A DNA stretch of 64,000 nt, taken from NCBI GenBank assembly GCA_001687465.1, contig LVLI01000148.1, forward strand, positions 1-64,000, in the 5' to 3' direction. Within the stretch, counting starts at the first letter, position 1. The number at the start of each line of letters is the position of its first letter. This document shows positions 11,532-21,300 of this stretch, in pieces. The notes beneath the pieces were generated by a model. The model did not search any database, was not told the DNA's origin, and saw only the letters and a program-made list of their open reading frames with translations. Both the position numbers and the translations under genes were made by a program. This DNA is from Halocafeteria seosinensis. Taxonomy: Eukaryota; Sar; Bigyra; Bicosoecida.

Positions 11532-12758
11532 ATGGAGAGTTTCGGAGGTTTACATGGCATAAAACGCCTTCAGAAGGCGGATGGCGAAAACATTACAATC
11601 TTGGGAAGTGCTCACGCCGGATTCAACATGTCTCGCCGCATCCGGGAAGTGTTACAGGAAGAGCAAGGATCGTGGATTCGAAGCGCTCCTGAAGTGGTTG
11701 CAATTGAGTTTGGCCAATACAGAATGGACACTCATTTAGACAGGGACAGCCGTCAGAAGGCTCAGTTAGCGCCGCTTTTGGAAGGAGCCCCGGTCGTGAG
11801 GTGCATTCATCCTCTCACGTTGCTGAACACTCTTTCCGTGCTGCCGGCTGCATTTGTTCTTTCGGCACTCTGTGGTGATACGTACGGGGAGGATATGTAC
11901 CTAACCGCGCATTATGTAACCCAACAGATGCCTGAGACGAAACTTGTATGTATTGACAGGGATCAATTCGTGACGATGGCACGGTGGGAGATATCTGTGG
12001 GCGATGTACTTCCTTTGAAATATTTACCAAGGCTTATCGGAGGCCTCATTTTTTACAGAAAACAGTGGATTGTCTCTGCACTTCGCCAATGGAGTGATGA
12101 AACCGCGTTGGATTTCTCCTCTTACCTCTCCAAGCCATTGTCCAGAAGACTAATACAGTTTGATAAAATTCTAATTGATGCATATGAGCGGCAAGCAGTA
12201 AGTTCGACAAACAAAAGATGGGATTGAATCTACTGCTACTGAATGCAGCGTCATTTTGAGTATGTGCAGATGAGTCAGGACGAGTTTGAACAAGCCAAAG
12301 AGTGCATGACGGCGGCTACAACTGCACCTATTTTTGCTGCTCGCCAAGGGTGCCCTACTGAACTCACGGGACTTCACCCAGCCCTCGTACAGGAGCGTGA
12401 CAAGATTTTGAGCTATAACCTATACAACCTCCCCGGGAAGAATGCAGTTGCTGTTGTAGGTATTGGTCATCTTGAAGGTATCGAAGAACATTGGGGACAA
12501 CTAGAAGAATCTGAAGTTCGGGAGTTATTAAAACCTCCTCCACACTTTACATTTAAGACGTGCGTTCTTCCGAGCATTGCAGCTGTCGGCTCCGCATGTG
12601 GACTGTTTTACCTTCATAGAAGGAAAATTCTCCCATTGAGAACTACCGCTTATACTTTATTTTCAGTAGCCGCTGTCGGCACTTTCATTGGATTTAGGGC
12701 TGTTCAAGAGATGAAGAGCTTGGTTAATGTGATCCACGAAACTAGACAACAAAGGTAG
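11532..12758 (+). CDS. TraB/PrgY-type domain protein (TRABD-like)
   Basis: Two exons, 11532-12197 and 12249-12758 (51-base intron), give 391 residues. The family signature near the N-terminus is ITILGSAHAGFNMSRRIREV, followed by PEVVAIEFGQYRMD, corresponding to the conserved H and E/R positions of TraB/GumN proteins. Close to the C-terminus VVGIGHLEGIEEHW matches the second conserved GxGH motif. Two hydrophobic segments follow (about 338-356 and 364-382), so the protein is probably membrane anchored by its tail. Animal TRABD and plant relatives are linked to mitochondrial outer-membrane or ER functions; the biochemical activity is not established for most members. A bacterial TraB-like origin is ancient and general to the family, so no recent transfer is implied. 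Confidence 0.88.
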
Positions 12759-12836
12759 CAGGCTCAAAGCGGTAGGTTTTATTTCTTAAGATTAGATGCC
12801 AACTAAGTCGCTTCAGTAATATGTAATTTTGCTGCG

Positions 12837-13896
12837 CTACTGTTTGGGTATCCAACGATGATGATGATGTTCTTCCCTTATATCCCATTCTTCCTTGGTA
12901 TACTCGTCTTCCTCCGTGTCTTGGAGTAAGAATCGCAAAAATGCACCCGCGTTCTCAGCCGAATCTAGTGCATCTTTGGGAGGAGCATCAATTCCTTTCG
13001 TTTCCCGGCTCTTTCGATTTTCGTACATATTCTCGAAGAACTGCTTCGGTGGGAAGACCTGTTCATCCGTAGCTCTAATTTCAGCTGCATTGCACATTCG
13101 TTGCATGTACGGCTACCACGGCTCACCTGGAAAAAGAACTCTACGACGTACCTTGCATAGGCGTATCAACAATACCCGGTTTAACACTCCCTATCAGGAA
13201 ACGCGGCACTGACTTTTCCGTCTTGACTTTGTTCTCCTGTTCTGCTTTCAGCACTTCGTACATCGAATAGAGTGCCGACTTGGAAGAGCAATAGCAGCCC
13301 CAGCCGGGGAAAGCTGTGCGGGGCAATAAAGGAGACAACACATATATTAAACGAAAAACGAACAACGCGCACGGTAGCTCTTTCCAACTGTCTTACATAC
13401 CTTTGTGAGCTGCGCCCGAGGAAACATGGAGAATTCTAGAACCATCCTTGAGAGAGCCCAATAGCTGCTGTGTTAAGAAGAGTGGGCCTTCGACGTTGAT
13501 AGAATAATGATGCCGTAATTCCTCCGGAGTGACATCCATCAAAGGCTTCACAGGTCCTAGCACACCAGCATTGTGGACCAAATAGTCTAGTTTCCTCCCC
13601 GAGTTCTCCACAGCTTCACGGATCTTGCTTCGTCCCTCCGACTTGGATACATCCGCCGAAATGATGCTGACCAGGGATGGATCACGAGCACTACTCTTAA
13701 GGTCATTCAATGGAGCCTCTCTCCTTCCGACAGCGAACACCTGGGAACAGGAGCAAGACATGACTGCAGGAGGAGCCGCAGAACAGCATTCACCACGACT
13801 TACATGCACATTGACCGCGAGTAGGGACATGGCGAGGCCACGTCCGATACCCGTGCCGGCTCCTGTGATCAGGGCTACACTTTGAGACTGGGCCAT
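12837..13896 (-). CDS. Short-chain dehydrogenase/reductase
   Basis: Four exons (13896-13804, 13740-13401, 13313-13152, 13084-12837) give 280 residues, typical for the classical SDR family. The N-terminal Rossmann motif is ITGAGTGIGRGLA (TGxxxGxG). DYLVHNAGV gives the NAG motif, HVSSGAA the catalytic serine, YCSSK the YxxxK pair, and PGIVDTPM the conserved post-catalytic loop. The cofactor loop reads VFAVGRRE, with arginines after the second strand, which usually indicates NADPH. Overall order and length resemble sepiapterin-reductase-like and benzil-reductase-like SDRs; the substrate cannot be read. A short tail with a histidine run (EEHHHHRW) ends the protein. The first intron is in frame, so an unspliced reading would add 21 residues. 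Confidence 0.93.
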
Positions 13897-14293
13897 TGTA
13901 AAAAGTGCTTGGAATCCACCTGCACAACCTTACAATCCGGTCGTAATGATTCATTACACCACTGGTACACTATGAGTTAGTCTATGACGTCCAGACTCTG
14001 TTGATTGCTTCACAAAAACGTGAACGGGTCGCAGGTGTCGCCGAATGCACACAGCACAAGTACCGATCGATGAGTGGTACTACGTAATAGAAGATCGTCT
14101 TGTGTTCGTATTATATGGACAGTCGTCTCATAGCTTGAACCGACGGCAGCTCATACCGTGGGAAACTACATGTACCCCAACAAACCAAATGCATACCCCC
14201 TTTTCATTGAAATGTGACTTACAGCGGGGCGGATAAGTTTTCGACGAAGGCAATAGACCCGCGGATAGCAACAATGCTATTGTGTGTGTATAT
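13897..14293. other. Intergenic, nothing recognised
   Basis: This gap lies between the start of the SDR gene and the stop of the next minus-strand gene. It should hold the SDR promoter. I see no RNA gene or repeat. Confidence 0.4.
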
Positions 14294-16388
14294 TTACAGA
14301 GGAGTTTCAACCTGAGCAGCCGAGTCGCAAATGTGCTTGGCTACAGCAACGATATCCACGAAGGACGACACTAGTTCGGAAATGTCACTGACAGAGAGCA
14401 TCGATGTTGACACGTAAGTAAGCTGAACTAACTTCGACATCCAGTCAGCCTGTAAAATATAAAGGCAAAGTGTATAGGAGAAGGTTAAAACACTCGAACA
14501 TCCAACTTACTGTCTCTTTCGGATCTAGTCCATTTTGAGTTTTATACGTAGTTGCCTTACGAAGCCCTTCTAAAACCGATCTCGCTAGTGACATAGTGGC
14601 GAGCGACGTGTGAAAGCCGGCGTTTTGAGAGACAGCGTCCTCGCTAACTCCGTACCCCACATCTTGTGCTTCACTGCCGTGGTGCACTGGTTCTGGAAGC
14701 AGCTGCGCGATGTAATCCATGACTGAGGACGCTGAAAATAACAGCACTTTCATTTCATGGGACCGCTTTAGTGCCATGTCTATGGCAGAGGACAGGTCTA
14801 TCCCGTTTTCATGAGAATATAGAATGTCTCCTTCTCGCCAGTCACCAAATGTGCGCAGGAATACCAATTCAGCCCGCAGACGTTTCTTCACCTCTACGAG
14901 GTCATATGAAGAGTCGCTTTGCTTCTTCCTAAACAACGAGGCCAATAATGCTAACCAAGATTTACAAATGCAAGTGGCGGCATTGGACTTAGCTTCCCCT
15001 GTGCCATTTTCACTACGAGAAAGCTGGCTCAATGTCACACCTGGCTTGTCCTGAGTTTCTTCAAAGGCGTCATCTCCGTAGTCGTCAGAAAAAGCTTCCT
15101 CAGTCCCCCTTCCTATTTGGGACGCAGTCGGAGGCAACTTCGACCACTCCTGAGCTTTGTATTTCAGCTTGCGTTGTTCACCATCTACATGTCCTTTGTC
15201 TTCGTGTGCGACCATTTCATTTGCTTCTCCAGGAGTCGATAAGGAAGTTCCGTACTTGCCGTCAAAGACGGCATGTATGGTACTGTCTTCTATGGACCAT
15301 CCCAACTGTTGTAACTTTGACAATATTTTTATCGATCGCTGAAAGGACTTCAATTTATCAAAGGGGCACACAGCGTGCATCATCATCAAGATTTCTGCAG
15401 TAGCCTGTTGTTGTATAACTCGCCTCAAGACGGGCAAGTCGACAGTCCCTTGTTTAGAGGGTGGGGCCTCACCGTCATCGGATCCGCCGGCCTCCGACAA
15501 CGCATCAACAGAGTTCATCCCAATGTACTCACCAGGTATGGAATCCAAGTTTACAAGACTAACTACTTTCTCAGAGTCTATCAAAGGCTTCTGTACCTTT
15601 TGATAGTTTGCGTGAAGGTCAGGTACGAGCCTCGAAAACAAATGCCTTTCTATAATGGGCCGGATAGTAGCTCTCAGTTGAGCATTGGAAGGCGAGCTGA
15701 AGTCCCAACTACCTGCTCTGAACCTTCGACTGCTCTCCTCCGTATCGTCTCTGAAAGCTCTGACCGAGCAGTACTCTGTGAGAATGTAACTAAGCCTATC
15801 AATTACATCGTGTAAAATCGCATACGGGCTTGATTTTCCATCCGACGGCAAACTGCATGAACAAAACACTCGCGCACCATAATAGTCCATACAATCGAGT
15901 GAAACTCTTATTGCACAAGCGTACCAATAAAACCTCAAATCGGATAGTTTGGAAATTGCAAGCGCCACTGCAGGATGATTCGAGACAATCGTCGCCAGCA
16001 ATTGGCCGTCATCCGGATGAAGAGTTCGGTCCTCATCTTTGCGCACGACGGCAGGCGCTGATGTAGCTCCTTCTGGCGATTGTTGCTGTACGTGCTCTTC
16101 CTGCTCCTGGCGCTGGTGGGACGTCCACGAGTACTCAACGCTTTCGTCGCTCTCGGCGGAGGATAAGCCATGCTCCTCATGCAGCAAATGGTCCTTTTGA
16201 TGCTTCCCACTGTCTCCAGCGCTTGTCGCTACAGCTCCACTTTGAGGGGACGAGAAGGATGAATGAAAGACAGACTGTGCTAATTGGTCCCATTCCTTGA
16301 TGAGAGCGTCATATTGCTCTCGTAATTGATCTAAAGACTGCACATACGCAGAGCTCTGCGCCGAAGGTTCCTCCGTTGTCTCACTCAT
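14294..16388 (-). CDS. Unassigned 677-residue protein, weak VPS9-like features
   Basis: Two exons, 16388-14511 and 14449-14294 (61-base intron), give 677 residues. The N-terminus has a short coiled coil (SLDQLREQYDALIKEWDQL) and an acidic linker. The middle contains RATIRPIIERHLFSRLVPDL and, later, AVCPFDKLKSFQRSIKIL. This combination recalls the ER..lF..L and P.DKL....k.I motifs of VPS9 domains, which are guanine exchange factors for Rab5. The last exon (LVQLTYVSTSMLS, ELVSSFVD) could be a diverged LLTYVL...FI helix pair, separated by a long insert. This is a weak, by-eye similarity and the usual DDxLP motif is missing, so the gene is best treated as unknown. No membrane segment is evident. 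Confidence 0.75.
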
Positions 16389-17480
16389 GGGGGAAAGCTC
16401 TCCATCGAGGGATTACCGTGAAATGAATAATCTTGTATGTGCATAGTGGAACGTAAGTTGACAAATCTGCGGACAGCTTGTTCTGGAGGTAAGAAGCAAT
16501 GTAACTTCAAGTCTACATCCAACGAGCACTGTCTGTTCACAAGTGAGTCTTCTTCGCAGCACGCCTTAGATTCGGAAGCATGGTAGCAGCGTTCTGAACA
16601 CAGTCGCACACACGCACACATACACAGTGCTGAGAAGTTAGAGCCCTCACCGTATTGGTCACGGAATTCTCGTGCGGTCTGGTGCGGAAGAATTAAACTA
16701 AGTACAACATAGAACTACAGAAGTAGGACAATCTCCAAACAAGCTGGGAAAGTTGTAATCACTCAACCGACTGTCGCTCCACCAAATGGCGGAAGAGGTA
16801 CTGTATGTTGTGATTCCCAGTAGTTCTAAGATCGTAAAATATCAAGTACCGGTATGTTATGCTACGAGTCACAGAATTTACTAAGCAGGGTATCACTGGG
16901 GGAAGGGTGAAACGACAAAATAATTGAATACGCTAGGCTATGGCAAACAACAAAGGTTTGAACAGTGCAGAGCTCTTCAATCATGATTTCTATTCTGTAG
17001 ATCGTGGGGAGATCCCAATTCCCATAGGTGCATCTCGCTAACTAAATTGATGCAGGCATACGACCCTGACGAGAGTCTTGTCGAAGGTGTGAGCGAAGCA
17101 GTGATTTGATGCAGGGCCTACGCCACGCCGTCGGCATCATGGCATGCCACCGAAAAAAAAACTTCATGTTTGGCAACATTGTTTGCATTAAAACCTGGTG
17201 GAAAGTTTGCTCTGTTGAAAACAAGTTGCCGAGATTTGGTCTGAAAAACTTCATTCTTGAAATTTTCTGCTTTCCAGTGCAGCTTGCGTGAAAAGAGATA
17301 ACCAAACCCGCTACTGGTCTCACCTTCTGCAAGTACTAGTCAATTCGTTATATCTGGCGCAAGTGGAGCAAGCGTAAAGCAGTGTCCATTCCACCCTGTC
17401 GGCAAGTTTTCTTCTCTAGATCCCAACGCCACGATGTCATGGAAAAGTTCCATGGTGTATCTTAGCATTATCGCTGATCA
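16389..17480. other. Gap with weak exon-like pieces
   Basis: No confident gene. On the + strand a frame at 16786-16851 (MAEEVLYVVIPSSSKIVKYQ...) ends at a good GT donor. A second protein-like frame starts with an ATG at about 16939 and contains LNSAELFNHDFYSVDRGEIP, ending at about 17041. Another frame near 17282-17386 (RDNQTRYWSHLLQVLVNS) follows a CAG acceptor. I could not join them in a consistent phase, so they may be exons of an unrecognised small gene or decayed sequence related to the next feature. Confidence 0.25.
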
Positions 17481-18340
17481 ATGAGAGCATTCGAAAGAGT
17501 CCTTCCTCTGAAACTCTCACGCTTTGCATTTTTTGTGTTTTTCGTTCCACTTTCTATATCACCAGCTCATCTAGGCAGTCACGCCATCAGTGTCATCAAC
17601 ACCATTCCTGCCCCCGAGGGCCACAGACGAAGGGTGCACCGTGCAGTATTCGCATGTCCAAATTGGAAGAAGTCTGCGATGATTTTGCCTTAAAAATGCA
17701 ACAAGAAAAGGCCAGGATCGAAGAAATGCGCAAACATGGAAACCACGGAAGCAACCTGCGTCTCGACATGAGCGAAAATTGTGGGAATGCTAAAGCAAAC
17801 GTTTCCTGCACACACTGTTAACACTTGCTTTACCAAGCAAGATGCGGATGGACTCCGTCTTATTGTAGCATATTTAGACGCTCATGAGGCAGAAGATGAA
17901 GAGAAGTCTTTGAACATGAACGACTTATATCCGTCCTGCACTGAAACCGTCAAGTAGTGCTAGTGCATTACATTGTCGGAGACTCTGTGCGACACTTGTA
18001 AGACTACGGAGCAGGGCACAGGCATCAATGAAGAAAAGACTGTTGAAAATCTTCAAGGTGTGACAGACAGCCCAGTTGACTGTATCTTCTTATCGAGGAA
18101 CGGTATTCGCCCACTAAGCCACAACAGGCAACATTGAAGCAGACGTAGGTATCTCCTGCCGCTCGATGCAAGGAAGTAACCTGTATAGCGGCTCAAGAAC
18201 TAGCGTCACAGCGACAAGCGCCAGCGAAAAGAATGAGAAGAAAGAATTGTCCAATCTTTTCATGGAAACCTTCTGCGCACTGGTAGTTTTGAAATTTCAC
18301 GAAGAGTCTGTGAATTCAGTCATTGGTAGATTCCTGCAAG
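17481..18340 (+). pseudogene. Decayed coding stretch
   Basis: Protein-like sequence continues for about 850 bases on the + strand but only by changing frame and crossing stops. It opens with a signal-peptide-like MRAFERVLPLKLSRFAFFVF, then a charged helix (MSKLEEVCDDFALKMQQEK). A frame change near 17815 leads to QDADGLRLIVAYLDAHEAED, two in-frame stops near 17955-17963, then SETLCDTCKTTEQGTG, and another frame change to SNLFMETFCALVVLKFHEES. It runs into the 3' end of the minus-strand WD-repeat gene. No family is recognised. A gene with unusual introns is the alternative, but I found no GT..AG pairs at the breaks. Confidence 0.4.
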
Positions 18341-21300
18341 AGACGAAGCAATGGACCGACGTTGTGAGGAACCTGTTGTCACAGGGCGTTGGCCGCGACG
18401 TACTGAAGACGGCCCCCCTTCGAGTCGCTGCAGAATGCCTGTGCGAGACCGACTGGCTTCCGCCACCATGTTGCTATACTGTCCCATCATTCTCTGTAAG
18501 TTACTTCCTCCCGAAGGTTTGCGTGTTGGACTCTTGAGAGCGGTCCTCATGACATCGTTTAACGTCCGAGAACCAAAGTCGGGAACCGGCGGTCTGTGGA
18601 AAGTCTTGGACTCATTGAGTGGTAATGGTTGTACATAGTCAAATACAGAAAACTTCCGAGGGTCATCTTCTTGGTCTGTCAGAAACTTTGAAAGTGCCTG
18701 CTTCGCATCACCCGGTCGATGGGGCGCGGGAGTGATGCGTTTAGCGGAGGAAGACTCTTTACAGGAATGCAACATGTGCTGACGCTCTCTAATAACGTCA
18801 ATCGTCCTATCTAGTCGATCAGAAACCTTTCGCGGGTGCTTTCCTTCTTCGTCGTCATTCATGGCATCTGAGTCACTCTCTGACCCAGCCCCTTCATCGT
18901 TCTTTGAGGATTCGGTCCCAATACTGGAGTGTTTTGCTCCCTTTAGTATCCGTAAACTGCCAAAAACTTGTTTGGCTTCGTGGCGTCGCTTCTCAGCGAG
19001 CTTGAGCAAATTCGGCCTCCAATGCCAGTAGACAGGACCACAATCTGGAGCTGTACCGGCGTAGTGCAGCTGAGAACCAGGATCTACAAGTGTCAAGATA
19101 GTTGCTACATCTGTGGAGAAGCCTTTGCGTCGCGATTCTTTCTGGTTCATCGAGGATAGCTCTGGCTGAGTAATGCTGAAAGCGACACTGTTTTCTTTTT
19201 CGAGCAGCTCGTATACTGAGGGATAATCGTCAGCAGCGCCAGTGAGCGACTCTAGTACCGTCAATCCTACACTACTCTTATCTACCAGCTCTTGTATTTG
19301 CTGGGAACTTGCTTCTTCAGTTTTGGTTTCCTCCTGGACATCCACCGACGTCAAGAAGACGTTATTCCCGATATCATCTGAGTCTCTCATGTACTTTTTG
19401 AGCTTCTCCAGCAGTCTAAGAAAAGGCTTCAACACGAAAGTAGGGTACATTCTGTGGACAACCACATGGCGCATACTGGAGTAGTCGTCGGCCATACCAC
19501 TCCCAGTTCCCACGCCATAACATTTCGATGATGCGTCCACATATTCCCAAGGCGTTTCAACTTCTCTTTGGAGGCCGGCGACCCAGGGGAGCCCCTGAGT
19601 CTTCTTTTCTAGACTCTCCACCACTTCTGATGTGGCCCCGACGGAGTGACCTGCGGCGATAATGACATCGGCCTCCTCCTCCAAATCATGGGACGCACTC
19701 CTCCAACGCGAGAGGGGCGGAATATGTTGTGGAACTGCAGTTAGAGCGCCAAGTAGACGTCCCTCAGAGTCCCAGAGTCGCGAGATTCCATCCTGAGAAG
19801 CAGATGCAAGAGTGGTGTTGCTTGCAATGTACTTCAGATCACTGATTGAATGACTATGAGCCCGATAACTCCCTTCCCAAACTATGCCATATGCTGCCTC
19901 TGCACAGGAAGGGACAGTTTCCGCAACGGTTGGATAGTCTAAAAAAAACTGCTCTTGGGTGATGGACAAATTGGCAACTGCAATCACCCTAGCAGGAGAG
20001 ATGCGTGACTGTTGGAGACGACTCTTCAAACTAGTTTTATGAGATAGCTCCCGACTACCAAACCTCATTTTGGCCTCCTCAAAAGAAGTGTCCATCGCGG
20101 TGCTGATTACCCGTGCAACGCTGCTCTTCTCTCCGATCAGCTCTCCACGTTCTTTAATATCCGGTAACAATGCCACAGCAAGTGCCCCTAAGGAAATGAT
20201 AAAGCGATGCACACCACCGCTTTCATCACCTACCCAGATGACGAAACCTTGGTGGAATAAGGCGTCTCGGACCATTCGGGGGAGGCCGATTGTGCCATGT
20301 TGCATAGGATGTACCCGAAAACCGTTCCATTCGCCCGATTGAGCATCGAATTGCTGCTGTTCTACAGTCATGGCAGTAGGAAGGGCTGAAGTCGGAAGTT
20401 CCCATTGCCCTCTTAAGGTGAATTTGGCCTTAGAAGGAGGGACAGCCCAAATGGACATGGTGCCGGAGATATCGAGCGACACAAGCAACGGATACGGGTC
20501 AAGAAACTGCAGAGCGATGATTTCTTCCATTGGGGTCCCAGAATGAGGGGGAAAACAAATACCGACCGGAGTTCCGGAACCATAATCCCAGATGAATATA
20601 GACGCACCGGCAGCAGCTGCAGGTATTCGGATTGCCATCGCCAGTAAATTCAGATGCTCACTTACGGAGACAGTGGTCGTAATTGGCCGCTCAGTGCTCC
20701 CAGCAAATAATGAGTATACTGCAGCCTCCTCCGCCGAACGTCTTCTGCGACCTCGAGAAGATCCCTTGCCACGGATCCAATGTAGTAGTCGCTTGAGCGT
20801 AGACTCCAGGATACGGGTTGCCTCAAAATTCCCCGTTGCATAAGATTTCTCCTCCAGCAATTTTTCGATATACTTCCGTATACTTGGAATGGATGGGAGT
20901 CCGAATATTCGTCTGAAGATAAACCGATCTTCGCTATCTTCCTCCTCTGCATCGCGGACGACGACAACCTCGCTAGTGGAGCTCGTGATGGCGGTTTCAT
21001 TAAGATACCCTATGTACCACACACTCTGTATCGAGTCTTCTCGAAATATTTTGGAACTCTTTATGCGAGCTCCACTACTGCAGTTGATCAAGTGAAGAGT
21101 ATTTGCATTGTCTGTGATGATCAATCTACGCCCGTTGTCATCGGGGTGAGCCGCCACGAACTCGCGATCTCCAAGGAGCCCTTCACTCGGGAACACCCTC
21201 ATGGGACGACCAGACAAGGCATCCCAGATAATAATGACATTAGCGTGAACAGTACAAAACGAAACCGACTGCTGCAAAAAGTGGACGCTGAGCACTGGTC

